A DNA stretch of 64,000 nt from Mesorhizobium sp. CU3 (GCF_006442965.1 NZ_VFWX01000010.1:186001-250000), one strand, 5' to 3'. Shown: positions 16,542-24,952, counted from the stretch's first letter. Made by a program: numbers and translations. The notes: generated from the letters alone by a model not told the origin.

Positions 16542-16964
16542 TCATGCCCGGCCCGGCCAGCCCTGCTTAAGTGCCAGCACGCTGCCCGGCCCGTGGACCG
16601 CGGCGTAAAGCAGGCCGGCGGCGAAGGGGAAATGCGACATGAAGGCGCCGAACTCGGCTTGCTCCGCGGCCCAGTGCGACGGGCCGTGGAAGGCGAAGCC
16701 GAGGAAAGTGACATAGACCGCGCCGATCAGCGCCAGCGGCGTGAGGAAGGCGCCGGTGAGGAAGGAGATCACCAAAAGCGTTTCGAGGATCGCCGCGCAC
16801 CACGCCAGAAACAGCGGGAATGGGAAGCCGGCTGCGGCGATGTAGCCGGCGGTGGCGCCCATATCCATGAACTTGAAGGCGACGCCCATCGCGAACATGG
16901 CGGCGAAAATCAGGCGGGCGATGAGAATGGCGACGGTCTGCCAGGTCGATTGGGTGTTTTCCAC
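16542..16964 (-). CDS. DoxX-family membrane protein
   Basis: 140 residues with four hydrophobic helices, matching the DoxX fold: LIARLIFAAMFAMGVAFKF, then GATAGYIAAAGFPFPLFLAW, LETLLVISFLTGAFLTPLAL and the C-terminal HFPFAAGLLYAAVHGPG. DoxX proteins are small inner-membrane proteins linked to redox or thiol stress. The GTG at 16964 is preferred because GGAGGGA is six bases upstream; an ATG at 17003 is further out. Confidence 0.85.
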   Translation of the reverse strand: MENTQSTWQTVAILIARLIFAAMFAMGVAFKFMDMGATAGYIAAAGFPFPLFLAWCAAILETLLVISFLTGAFLTPLALIGAVYVTFLGFAFHGPSHWAAEQAEFGAFMSHFPFAAGLLYAAVHGPGSVLALKQGWPGRA

Positions 16965-17062
16965 GTTTGTCCCTCCGGATTGTTGAAGCGGGTGATGCTT
17001 CAAGGACGGCCAGCGGGTGGAGGTTCCGACAGGGGTGGGAAAATTGTTTCCAGGGTCTCTTC

Positions 17063-17245
17063 CTCGCCCGCGCGAAGCGGGGGGAGAGGTGGCCGCGAAG
17101 CGGTCGGAGAGGGGCAGCGCCGGCGATGATGATCGGGCGCGGTGCGGCGTGCCCGAGACCGTATTGATTATAGCGCTACGACGGCCCCTCTCCGTCGCGG
17201 CTTCGCCGCGCCACCTCTGCCGCCGCTTCGCGCGGGGCGAGGAAA
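17063..17245. repeat. Large imperfect inverted repeat
   Basis: Left arm 17063-17116 (CCTCGCCCGCGCGAAGCGGG and on to GTCGGAGAGGGG) is the imperfect complement of the right arm 17182-17245 (GGCCCCTCTCCGTCGCGGCT and on to GCGCGGGGCGAGGA). The pair could fold into a long cruciform or RNA hairpin between doxX and kynA. It looks like a composite of two opposed rhizobial repeat elements. Confidence 0.7.
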
Positions 17246-17254
17246 GTAAAAAGC

Positions 17255-18022
17255 TCAGCCGACCTTCGCCTGCGGCGGATGGCTGATCGAATCGCGCACG
17301 GTGCCGTACTCCGCGCCCCAGCGATCGGTCATGTCGCAGCGAATGTCCCAGAGGTCGGGGAAGAAGCGGTGGCGGGCGCCGCCCTCCAGCATCTCCACGG
17401 GGCGGCCTTTCAACGATTTCGAGCCGAGGCCAATCGAACGGTGGATGAGATAGAGGTGGTTGGCGCGGAATTTCTGGAACAGCTCGTCGAACTCGATCAG
17501 CGCCTCGGCCACGACATAGGCGTCGCCGTGGTCGTAGTGGTCATCATAGATGTCGGCGACGGAGAGCCGGCGGCCGTCGAGATAGGCCGCCTTGAAGGCC
17601 CGCCACAGGTCCGGCGGCATGCGCAGGATGAGCTTGAAGCCGGGTGATTCCTGGCCGCTGCCATTGCCGAGCTGCAGGCGGATCTGCTGATATTCCTTGG
17701 GCGACATGGTCTCAAGCAGGTCGAGCTGTGCCGTCATCATGCGCATCAGCCTGTGCACGCGGCCCATCAGCGTCACGACGCGGTGGGTATCCTGCCTGTC
17801 CAGATAGTCCAGCACGTCGACCAGCGTGTAGGCGATAAGCTTCATCCAAAGCTCCTCGACCTGATGCACGATCTGGAACTGCAGCTCGTCGGCATTGACC
17901 ATGTCGGAGAGCGGCTTCTGGCAGGCGAGCAATCGATCGCATTTCAGGTAGACGCCATAGTCGCGCATTTCCGGCGCCTCGATGCGGGCGTGGTATTCCT
18001 CCCGGCTCATACGCTTGTCCAT
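17255..18022 (-). CDS. kynA: Tryptophan 2,3-dioxygenase family protein
   Basis: 255 residues, a little shorter than typical tryptophan dioxygenases (about 270-290). Visible family features: FQIVHQVEELWMKLIAY near residue 50 holding the distal histidine, YQQIRLQLGNGSGQES holding the substrate-binding arginine, and HLYLIHRSIGLGSKSLKG near the C-terminus with the likely heme ligand. The enzyme opens the indole ring of L-tryptophan with O2, giving N-formylkynurenine, first step of the kynurenine pathway. AGGAG precedes the ATG. It is divergent from an Lrp-type regulator that probably controls it; no kynurenine formamidase is adjacent. Confidence 0.88.
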   Translation of the reverse strand: MDKRMSREEYHARIEAPEMRDYGVYLKCDRLLACQKPLSDMVNADELQFQIVHQVEELWMKLIAYTLVDVLDYLDRQDTHRVVTLMGRVHRLMRMMTAQLDLLETMSPKEYQQIRLQLGNGSGQESPGFKLILRMPPDLWRAFKAAYLDGRRLSVADIYDDHYDHGDAYVVAEALIEFDELFQKFRANHLYLIHRSIGLGSKSLKGRPVEMLEGGARHRFFPDLWDIRCDMTDRWGAEYGTVRDSISHPPQAKVG

Positions 18023-18151
18023 GGCTTTTTCTCCTGGTCGACCTTGGCCGAGGATAGCGCTTTGCGCTTGAACATTGTTCCTTTCTGTTATCCAAATAGC
18101 GAAAATAGAAGGACGAACATTAGTCTTTGCATAGAATTTGGAGAACGAAGC

Positions 18152-18622
18152 GTGCTGGATGCCATCGACCGCAGGATCGTTGCCGAACTGGAGCGGGACG
18201 CGCGAATCTCCTTCGGCGAGTTGGCGGAGACGGTCGGCCTGAGCAAAACGCCATGCTGGAAACGGGTCAAGGCGCTGGAGGAGGCCGGAATCATCCGCGG
18301 ATACTCGACCCGCATCGACCCGGCCAGGATCGGCTTCGGCATCGAGGCCTTCATCCAGGTGTCGATCGACTTCGAAGTGTCGGACGCCTTCGAAGCGGCG
18401 GTGCAAAAGCACCCGCTGATCCGCCGCTGCTATGCCACCACCGGCGAGGCCGATTATCTGCTGCAGATCGTCACCGTCGACATGATGGCGCTCGACCGCA
18501 TGCTGCGCGAGGAGCTCAGCCGCCTGCCCGGCGTGCGCCGCACGGTGACCTCGATGGCGATGCGCGAGATCAAGGGCGACATCTCGTTCGCCGAGGCGGC
18601 GGGGCGAGCGCTGCGCGGGTAG
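18152..18622 (+). CDS. Lrp/AsnC-family regulator, likely of kynA
   Basis: 156 residues starting at GTG 18152 with GGAGAA upstream. N-terminal winged helix (LDAIDRRIVAELERDARI, then GLSKTPCWKRVKALEEAGII) and a C-terminal RAM domain (LIRRCYATTGEADYLLQIV) for amino-acid binding and oligomerisation. Divergent, 129-bp spacing from the tryptophan dioxygenase gene, an arrangement typical of Lrp-type activators of amino-acid catabolism; tryptophan is the likely effector (inference). Confidence 0.92.
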   Translation: MLDAIDRRIVAELERDARISFGELAETVGLSKTPCWKRVKALEEAGIIRGYSTRIDPARIGFGIEAFIQVSIDFEVSDAFEAAVQKHPLIRRCYATTGEADYLLQIVTVDMMALDRMLREELSRLPGVRRTVTSMAMREIKGDISFAEAAGRALRG

Positions 18623-18737
18623 CCCGGACCAGTTGAACGGCCTGCCGCGAGGGGCGCGGCGCCTAGCTCCTGACTTTTTCTGGCATGGTTGAGGAAGGGG
18701 CGCCGAACCGGTTTATACGAGAGCCGGGGGTACGCCA

Positions 18738-19604
18738 GTGGCAGGTTTCATCTCAATGAGAATCGGTTCGGAGTCTGGCCGGTGGCTATCGACCGGAAGG
18801 TTTTTTGCATTCGCGGCGAATGCCGATATTGCGCGCCACTTCCTGCCCAAGAATATTCTGGCTGCGGCGCTGCTTGCATCGACCATGCTCTTGCCGACGG
18901 CCATATCGACCCGCGCGGCGTCGGTAGTGCCGGAGCCGCAAGACGGACTTCACCAACCGGACGCGAAAACCATGTTGCAGGACGCCAAGCGCGCGCTTGT
19001 GGCGCTGGGCAATGGCGGTAACGGTGGCAACGGTGGCAACGGCGGCTCCGCTGGTGGTAACGGCGGAAATGGCGGCAACGGTGGCAACGGTGGCAATGGC
19101 GGCTCCGCCGGTGGTAACGGCGGAAATGGCGGCAACGGTGGCAACGGCGGTTCCGCTGGTGGTAACGGCGGAAACGGCGGCTCCGCGGGTGGCAATGGGG
19201 GTAACGGTGGTTCCGCAGGCGGCAATGGTGGCAATGGCGGTTCCGCGGGCGGCAATGGTGGAAACGGTGGCTCCGCGGGCGGCAATGGTGGAAACGGCGG
19301 TTCCGCTGGTGGCAACGGTGGCAACGGCGGTTCCGCAGGCGGCAATGGCGGTAACGGCGGTTCCGCGGGTGGCAATGGCGGTTCCGCTGGAAATGGTGGC
19401 GGCACCGGTGGCAATGGGGGCTCTGCCGGAAACGGTGGCAACGATGGTTCTACCGGCAACGGCGGTTCCGGTGGCAATGGCAGCTCAGGCGGAAACGGCA
19501 GCTCCGGCGGGAATGGCCACGGCAACGGCCATCACGACTCCGGCTTCGGCCACTCGGACGGCGGCCCCCGTTCTTGCGGAACCTCCCCGCGAGCGTCTTG
19601 CTAA
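18738..19604 (+). CDS. Secreted PGRS-like Gly/Asn repeat protein
   Basis: 288 residues from GTG 18738 (ATG 18756 also possible). A long N-terminal extension leads into a hydrophobic segment ILAAALLASTMLLPTAISTRA, i.e. an extended signal peptide. From about residue 90 to 255 the protein is almost only Gly, Asn, Ser and Ala, built on a 10-residue unit SAGGNGGNGG (30-bp DNA repeat) with shortened variants. The tail is His-rich (HGNGHHDSGFGHSDGG) and ends with two cysteines. It resembles the glycine-rich repeats of PE_PGRS proteins in composition only. A surface or matrix role is plausible, not shown. Confidence 0.75.
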   Translation: MAGFISMRIGSESGRWLSTGRFFAFAANADIARHFLPKNILAAALLASTMLLPTAISTRAASVVPEPQDGLHQPDAKTMLQDAKRALVALGNGGNGGNGGNGGSAGGNGGNGGNGGNGGNGGSAGGNGGNGGNGGNGGSAGGNGGNGGSAGGNGGNGGSAGGNGGNGGSAGGNGGNGGSAGGNGGNGGSAGGNGGNGGSAGGNGGNGGSAGGNGGSAGNGGGTGGNGGSAGNGGNDGSTGNGGSGGNGSSGGNGSSGGNGHGNGHHDSGFGHSDGGPRSCGTSPRASC

Positions 19605-19657
19605 CGCGGCCTGACCTTAAGCACCACGTCCTACGAGGAAGGAACGCAGCGGTCGCT

Positions 19658-20815
19658 CTACGGACCGGTGCGATAGGCGAAATTGTCCATCGCGGCCTGC
19701 CAGTAATGCTGTGTGCGGATCTCGAGCCGGGTGATACGCCTGTAGTCGGCCGCGAAGTAGGCCAGCCCGTTCGCGGACAGCGCCATCTGATCCTCATAGG
19801 CAGGCTCATCGCCGCGCCAGCCCTTGAGGATAAGCGTCTCGCCCTCCGCGTCGTCCCAGCCCGCGCCGAAATAGGCGCCGGTGAAATCGAACGGCTTGTC
19901 GCTGAACACCTCAGCCGGGTGGCCTGAGCTGTTATAGGCGATGAATTCGCCCGACATGGTGGTGTTGATATAGCCCGGCCCGTCTGTGAAGCGCTGGTGC
20001 ATGGCGACGACATTGTACCAGTCGAGCCCGCCATAGCCGACCGGAACCTCGAACACGCCGGGCGTCGTCATCAGGTCGTCGAAACCGACGACATGCTCGT
20101 TGGGCAGCGGCGCTTCGGCCGGCCCGCTTTTGCCCGAAAACGCCGAGAGCACCACCGGCGCCGTGCCCGCGACCGTCACGTGCCGCCGCTCGGTCACCCC
20201 GTTGGCCGAGAAATCGACCAGCCATTCGCCGGGCGCGGCGGGCGCGCTGAAGCGCCCATCCGGGCCAACCGTAGCGGCCGTGGCGACCCCGTCCGGCCCT
20301 GTCAGGGAAACGCGCGCGCCCGCGGCGACGGCGCCGCTGATCGTCAGGTCCGGCGCGATCCCGACCGGGTGCGTCGTTTTGAGCGCGATCATGTCGCCCG
20401 GCGATCCGGGCGAGACGACATAGTCGCTTTCCTGCGCGGCGTTGCCGGTGGTCACGGAGTAACCCGGCGGCGGCACGACGCGGAACGCATAATGGCCAGG
20501 ATCGACGACTTCGAGATGGCGCTGGCCGACCGACATGCGGAAGTTGGCGAAGCCGCTGACATTGGTCAGGCGCATGATGGTGCTGCCGTCCGGCTTCTTG
20601 AGCTCGACGGCGATACGCGACATCGGCCGGTCGCCCATATCGTAGACGCCGTTCCTGTTGAGGTCGCGGAACACGAGCAGCGACGTGTTCATCTGGCCGC
20701 CGCCGAAGGAACCCCATGCGCGCTTGGGATAATAGTCGTTCGCATCGCCGGCGCGCGCCGCGCCGCAGACCATGGCCAAGCCGACGGCCACCGGAAACAC
20801 CAAACCAAGCTTCAC
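19658..20815 (-). CDS. Secreted protein with SdrD B/Cna B-like domain, partner of HTTM protein
   Basis: 385 residues. Signal peptide MKLGLVFPVAVGLAMVCGAARA-G. Residues ~45-125 read FRDLNRNGVYDMGDRPMSRI and on to GYSVTTGN, the pattern of SdrD-B/carboxypeptidase-regulatory beta-sandwiches with an EF-like DLNRNGVYD calcium loop. A second Ig-like segment (ISGAVAAGARVSLTGPDGV) follows, then a C-terminal region with VGFDDLMTTPGVFEVPVGYGG and an AYFGAGWDDAEGETL module resembling carbohydrate-binding beta sandwiches. GTG start overlapping the HTTM stop (GTGA). Last gene of a three-gene operon; likely a periplasmic or surface protein. Confidence 0.8.
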   Translation of the reverse strand: MKLGLVFPVAVGLAMVCGAARAGDANDYYPKRAWGSFGGGQMNTSLLVFRDLNRNGVYDMGDRPMSRIAVELKKPDGSTIMRLTNVSGFANFRMSVGQRHLEVVDPGHYAFRVVPPPGYSVTTGNAAQESDYVVSPGSPGDMIALKTTHPVGIAPDLTISGAVAAGARVSLTGPDGVATAATVGPDGRFSAPAAPGEWLVDFSANGVTERRHVTVAGTAPVVLSAFSGKSGPAEAPLPNEHVVGFDDLMTTPGVFEVPVGYGGLDWYNVVAMHQRFTDGPGYINTTMSGEFIAYNSSGHPAEVFSDKPFDFTGAYFGAGWDDAEGETLILKGWRGDEPAYEDQMALSANGLAYFAADYRRITRLEIRTQHYWQAAMDNFAYRTGP

Positions 20816-21720
20816 GAAATTTCCTCTCCGACAGTGGACCCGATCCCCTGAAGCCGCGCGATGACCCTGTCGACTTCATCGGCATCGAAATAGGCGAGAT
20901 AGAGCAAGACCATGGTGGCGCTGAACGTGTAGACCGGCAGCGTCAGATAGATGATGGCGTGGAAGACGAGGCCCGGCAGCAGCAGATAGCGCCTCGTCGC
21001 GCGAAACGGCAGGCCGAAGGCAAGGCTGTATTCGAGCGCGACCACGCCGAAGGATATGATGGTGGCTGGCCAGGCAAGGCCGGCCGGATAGTCCGAACCC
21101 GCGTAGTACCAGAGGAAGATCGCCTCGATCCGCGCGCCGCTCAGGAAGGCATAGTTCGACTTGTCGAAGGCGGCGAAGAAATAGAGCACCGAGAGCTGCA
21201 TCACGATCAGCCGCAGCCCCCAAAGATTGCCGCGCTCGGCAGGTGCCGGCTGTCCGGCGCGCTCGGCGCGCAGCACCGCCAAATAGCGGTCCAGCGAATA
21301 GGAGCGGCCGCAAGGGGTCAGCGAAATCAGCAGCGCCGCCGCGGCAAGCAGATAGGTATGGTGGTGGGTCCAGGGCTCGCGCCCAAGCTCGAAGCCGAAA
21401 TAATAGTACATGGCCAGACCTACCAAGCCCGTCCAGACCGCGGCGATGCGGCTCTGATAGCCGACGAAGAGCAGCGTTGTGGCGACGAAGAAGTTGGCGC
21501 CGAGGAACAGGCCGGCCGGCGACTGGTCCATATAGAGCAGCAGCTCGCCTGCCCAGCGCGACCAGAACAGCATCGCCAGGCCGATGCGGATCAATGCCGA
21601 CGAGCGCGACGAACGCTCCGTCTCGACCGCCCAGCGGACGAAGCGCGCGGCCGTGGCTTGCACCAAAGGCCGGCCGGACCAGTCAGCGGCGGCGTCAGTT
21701 GGCGCAAGCATTTTCGGCAT
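20812..21720 (-). CDS. HTTM-domain membrane protein (vitamin K-dependent gamma-carboxylase-like)
   Basis: 302 residues from ATG 21720. The HTTM (horizontally transferred transmembrane) fold is visible: LIRIGLAMLFWSRWAGELLL, PWTHHHTYLLAAAALLISLTPCGRSYSLD (broken here by family-typical residues), QLSVLYFFAAFDKSNYAFLSG and LEYSLAFGLPF. HTTM proteins are distant relatives of vitamin K-dependent gamma-glutamyl carboxylase and often modify or associate with a secreted partner. Here the upstream small membrane protein and the downstream secreted protein overlap its ends, so the three are likely one functional unit. The exact start among MPKML/MLAPT is uncertain. Confidence 0.82.
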   Translation of the reverse strand: MPKMLAPTDAAADWSGRPLVQATAARFVRWAVETERSSRSSALIRIGLAMLFWSRWAGELLLYMDQSPAGLFLGANFFVATTLLFVGYQSRIAAVWTGLVGLAMYYYFGFELGREPWTHHHTYLLAAAALLISLTPCGRSYSLDRYLAVLRAERAGQPAPAERGNLWGLRLIVMQLSVLYFFAAFDKSNYAFLSGARIEAIFLWYYAGSDYPAGLAWPATIISFGVVALEYSLAFGLPFRATRRYLLLPGLVFHAIIYLTLPVYTFSATMVLLYLAYFDADEVDRVIARLQGIGSTVGEEIS

Positions 21721-22135
21721 CGCTGTGGATGATCTGCCAGCCGCTGCGCGTGGCCTGCCGCGCGCGCACGCGGATATCGGCACCCTGCCCGGCCACCGTA
21801 CAGAGCCGCTTGATGACGGAAGCCAGTTCCTCGCGGTTCTGGATCCACTTCAGCTTGCCGTTGCGCGGAGCGCCGAGCATTTCGAACCGGTCGAGTGGGA
21901 TAAATCTGTCATCGGGCTGACGGATTTCGAAGGAAGCGTCGATGACGCCCACCCCGATGGCGCTGAACATCGTCCAGGAACGCAGCCAAGCCGATTGCAC
22001 CCCGAAGACCTGTTCGGCCACCGGACCGGCGATCATGAAGCCGGCGATCGCGACGAATGCTGTCAGCCGCAGGCGCCCCGCCGAGACGCGCCCGGCAGGC
22101 TTCGCACCCACTCCGATCGAAACGATATCCGCCAC
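21695..22135 (-). CDS. Membrane-anchored hypothetical protein, first gene of HTTM operon (146 aa)
   Basis: 146 residues from a GTG. One TM helix near residues 24-42 (LTAFVAIAGFMIAGPVAE), a second weak hydrophobic stretch near 52-66, then a soluble domain (FIPLDRFEMLGAPRNGKLKW and VRARQATRSGWQII) with two cysteines. No family is recognised. Its 3' end overlaps the start of the HTTM gene, so co-translation is likely. Confidence 0.75.
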   Translation of the reverse strand: MADIVSIGVGAKPAGRVSAGRLRLTAFVAIAGFMIAGPVAEQVFGVQSAWLRSWTMFSAIGVGVIDASFEIRQPDDRFIPLDRFEMLGAPRNGKLKWIQNREELASVIKRLCTVAGQGADIRVRARQATRSGWQIIHSDAENACAN

Positions 22136-22291
22136 CCGGCCACCCCCGCCGCGACTATAGACCGGCTCAACGCTTGCGCTTCGACCATACCAGAAAAAGT
22201 CAGGATCGAGACTTGCGCGCCAGAACCCGATCGCGGCGGCACGAAGCGCTATGACCCTCTGTAATGCCTCGCCGTCACCGGCGCACCAGGG

Positions 22292-22465
22292 TCAAGAGGC
22301 TAGGACCGGAGCGTTGGATTTGACCTTGGACGGCTCGGGTTCGCGCACCGCCTGCTCTTTCTCGGCGTCGGACTTGCGCTTCGGGCACTCCTCGAAATCA
22401 TGGTCGCGGCCGCCGCAATAGGAGCAGCATTTCGCCGGCGTGTCGGGGTTGAGCAACGAGGTCAT
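22292..22465 (-). CDS. Small CCHC zinc-knuckle protein (57 aa)
   Basis: A 57-residue product, MTSLLNPDTPAKCCSYCGGR onward. It contains C-x2-C-x4-H-x4-C (CSYCGGRDHDFEEC), the exact spacing of retroviral-type CCHC zinc knuckles, followed by a charged tail rich in Lys, Glu and Pro. Zinc knuckles bind single-stranded RNA or DNA; they are rare in bacteria. A GGGA lies very close to the ATG. No neighbour explains its role; it stands alone between the HTTM operon and the HWE kinase gene. Confidence 0.65.
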   Translation of the reverse strand: MTSLLNPDTPAKCCSYCGGRDHDFEECPKRKSDAEKEQAVREPEPSKVKSNAPVLAS

Positions 22466-22729
22466 TCCCAAGAATGCACGAAAAGTCTTCCGGTTGCAGC
22501 AATTCGTGAAGCCGCTACCACAATGCCGGGCCCAATGCTAACTTGCCAGAAACGGATTTGATGCGATGTGCGCAGGTCAGCAAGGCGCCTCCCGTCCGGC
22601 TTGTGGGGGAAATCCGATGCCGAGGCACGATGAACCGGCTGGCACGCAGACCCATGCCGCGCCGAGCAAACCGGGACGAACCGGCTGCATAGTCCCGAGC
22701 CGGCCTGCTCAAGGCCGCCAGCCCGCCGT

Positions 22730-23779
22730 TCAAACGCTGAAATCCGCCGGCTCGGCGCCGAGCTGCGGCACGATGATCGCCTCGAGCGGAGCGTCGAGCT
22801 CCCACTTCACATGACCGGGCAATCGTTCGAGGCTTGACGCACCACTCAGCGACTGCGGCGCCACGCGCTGCAGCACGACCGTGCCGAACCCCTTGCGCTC
22901 CGCCTTCGCCTCGCCGGCGTCGGCCCCTGCCTTGGAGGTTTCCCGCCAGACGAGGTGGAAGCGCCGCTCTGCCTTCTCTCCCGTCTCGACCTTCCAGGTG
23001 ATTTCGATGTGGCCGCCCTCGCCGGCCAGCGCGCCGTATTTGGACGAGTTGGTGCCGAGCTCGTGGAAGGCCATGCCGAGATTCTGCACGGCGTTCGATT
23101 GCAGCGTCAAAAGCGGGCCGGAAAGCGAGATGCGCTCCTCGTGGCCGAAGGGTTTGAGGTGTTCCTGGATGAGGTCGAACAGGCTGGCGCCGGCCCATTC
23201 GGAAGTGACCAGAAGATCGTGCGAGCGCGACAGGGCCATGATGCGCGAGCGGATCAGCTCCTCGAATTCGCGCGGGTCGGTCGATCGCTTGCTGGTCTCG
23301 CGCACCATCGACAGGATCACCGCGAACTGGTTCTTCACGCGATGGTTGACCTCGCGCATCAAAAGCCGGATGCGGCGCTCGCTCTCCTTGGCGGCGGTGA
23401 TGTCGCGGGCGATCTTCGAGGCGCCGACGATCACGCCTTCAGGGGTGCGGATCGGCGAGATGGTCAGCGAAACGGTTATCGGCGAACCGTCCTTGCGCTT
23501 GCGAATCGTCTCGAAGCTGGGAATGCGCTCGCCCTTGCGGATGCGGGCGATGATCTCTGGTTCCTCGCCCTGCAAATGTTCGGGGATCAGCATCAGGATC
23601 GATCGGCCGATGGCTTCGTCGGCCGAATAGCCGAACATGCGTTCGGCCGCTTGATTCCAGTCGGTGATGACGCTGTTCAGATCTTTGCCGATGATGGCAT
23701 CGTAGGAAGAATCGACAATCGCCGCGAGGCGTGCATCGGCACTCGCACCCTGTCGGATTTGCCCCCCAGCACTCGTCAT
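22730..23779 (-). CDS. PAS-HWE sensor histidine kinase
   Basis: 349 residues without TM helices. Residues ~18-140 form a PAS domain (IVDSSYDAIIGKDLNSVIT, FGYSADEAIGRSI, VGASKIARDIT). The kinase core is of the HWE type: phospho-acceptor block MREVNHRVKNQFAVILSM with the His near 152, N-box AFHELGTNSSKYGAL, and the W-x-E replacement VWRETS. HWE kinases in alphaproteobacteria often feed PhyR of the general stress response or light-signalling paths. No response regulator is adjacent. Confidence 0.93.
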   Translation of the reverse strand: MTSAGGQIRQGASADARLAAIVDSSYDAIIGKDLNSVITDWNQAAERMFGYSADEAIGRSILMLIPEHLQGEEPEIIARIRKGERIPSFETIRKRKDGSPITVSLTISPIRTPEGVIVGASKIARDITAAKESERRIRLLMREVNHRVKNQFAVILSMVRETSKRSTDPREFEELIRSRIMALSRSHDLLVTSEWAGASLFDLIQEHLKPFGHEERISLSGPLLTLQSNAVQNLGMAFHELGTNSSKYGALAGEGGHIEITWKVETGEKAERRFHLVWRETSKAGADAGEAKAERKGFGTVVLQRVAPQSLSGASSLERLPGHVKWELDAPLEAIIVPQLGAEPADFSV

Positions 23780-23817
23780 GGGCGCTAGCTAGCGCGAAAG
23801 CAGATCAAGGCAACCGC

Positions 23818-24063
23818 CTATGCCTTGGAATTTTTAGGTTTTTCATCATCGCCGGCGGCCTGCGAAATCACACCGAAATCCTGGGACTTGATGCCGCTGC
23901 CCGCAGTCAGGAAACCCTCGGCGGCAAGGCCGCGACGCAACAATTCGCGCACTGCGGCCGAGCGGCTCGGCATGCGCTTTTCAAAACGCCAGTTCTCGAG
24001 CGCCGCCAGTTCCTCGTCGGTCAACATGATCTGCAGCCTTTGCGGCCTTTCAAGTTCCGCCAC
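23818..24063 (-). CDS. Ribbon-helix-helix (CopG/Arc-like) DNA-binding protein (81 aa)
   Basis: 81 residues from GTG 24063, which has GAGGGAGG upstream. The N-terminus has a beta strand (RPQRLQIMLT), then helices DEELAALENWRFEKRMPSRS and AAVRELLRRGLA, the standard RHH layout; the tail is disordered. A partial palindrome GAGTAAGTGTCTCACTC lies ~40 bases upstream (24100-24116) and may be its operator. No toxin gene is adjacent, so it is not an obvious antitoxin. Confidence 0.8.
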   Translation of the reverse strand: MAELERPQRLQIMLTDEELAALENWRFEKRMPSRSAAVRELLRRGLAAEGFLTAGSGIKSQDFGVISQAAGDDEKPKNSKA

Positions 24064-24338
24064 GCCTGCCTCCCTCAAGACAACCTGTGCCTATGAATGA
24101 GTAAGTGTCTCACTCTACATAGAGATAGGGTTCACCCCATAATCAGTCAAGAATGTGCGATACATCAACGAAGACGCACGCTAACGCTGCCAACGATGCT
24201 TTGAAGCCGCGTTTGTGGTTATATGCTAACTCATTGATTTTATTTTTGATTTTTAACATTTGTGTATTGCCATTCGCGTAGCTGGCGCGCATGGTGGCAA
24301 CAGAGGGACAAACCGTCCGCGAAAGGGAGGGTTTTCCA

Positions 24339-24677
24339 ATGCTACGAGGATTTTCCGACCAGTTGCGCGATGACGCCCATTGCAAGGTCCGCGAGGCCCT
24401 GCGAGCTAACGGCATCGTCAACATCATTGGATTGTCAGAGGAAATCCGCCTGAAGCACGTCCATGAGAACATCGCGCGCGAGGATATCGAGAACCTCGTG
24501 CTGCATGTTGCCCAACTCTACGGGGCGCCGATCGAGTTCGATGTCCATGCGCTTACGGCGCTGGATCTGCCGGACGCATACGCCGCCGACAACCGCAACG
24601 ATCTCGAAAAAATTCTGGGTGAGCGAAGGCAGCCGGATGTCCCTGCCGACCTGCTGCAAGTGGAAACCGACCAATAA
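24339..24677 (+). CDS. Hypothetical protein (112 aa)
   Basis: 112 residues, MLRGFSDQLRDDAHCKVREA onward. It is mixed alpha/beta with IVNIIGLSEEIRLKHVHENI and APIEFDVHALTALDLP and no recognised domain. GGGAGG lies eight bases before the ATG at 24339, so this start is preferred over the in-frame one at 24291. The 200 bp upstream are AT-rich (below 45 percent GC) and probably hold the promoter. Confidence 0.7.
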   Translation: MLRGFSDQLRDDAHCKVREALRANGIVNIIGLSEEIRLKHVHENIAREDIENLVLHVAQLYGAPIEFDVHALTALDLPDAYAADNRNDLEKILGERRQPDVPADLLQVETDQ

Positions 24678-24727
24678 CGCGGACGGTCCCTCGGTGCCGA
24701 CCAGGGAAACCCGGAACGGCCGGGCTT

Positions 24728-24952
24728 TCAGGATTTCGCAGTCTGTCGCTTTCGGGCAGGTTTTTTCGGCGCAGCCACAGCCGTGGAGGATTCCTGCGCT
24801 AGCCTTGCGGCGCGCAACCGTTCCGTCTTGGCTGCCCTCGCCGTCGCTTCCAGGTCGAGGATCTGCCGCGCGACACGCGTGGTCATGTCGGTCTTGGCTT
24901 CCGTTCGCGACGGGGCCGGCTTGAACAGGCCAGTATCCGGTAGGGATTTCAT
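24728..24952 (-). CDS. Small basic hypothetical protein (74 aa)
   Basis: 74 residues, MKSLPDTGLFKPAPSRTEAK, then a helix TRVARQILDLEATARAAKTE and a basic Lys/Ala/Pro tail (APKKPARKRQTAKS). The frame is open upstream but AAGGAG fixes the ATG at 24952. Similar small proteins with this helix are frequent in rhizobia; function unknown. The basic tail suggests nucleic-acid binding. Confidence 0.7.
   Translation of the reverse strand: MKSLPDTGLFKPAPSRTEAKTDMTTRVARQILDLEATARAAKTERLRAARLAQESSTAVAAPKKPARKRQTAKS

Noticed and set aside
19011..19410. Possible CRISPR-like array in the 30-bp repeats
   Set aside because: Units are contiguous in-frame codon repeats without unique spacers; this is a protein repeat, not a CRISPR array.
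18950..19525. Pro/Leu-rich 191-residue frame antisense to the Gly-rich repeat
   Set aside because: Direct consequence of the GGN repeat read backwards; the plus strand has the signal peptide and start signals.
22515..23198. 227-residue frame overlapping the HWE kinase
   Set aside because: Arg/Ala-rich shadow product; the kinase frame on the same strand has complete PAS and HWE motifs.
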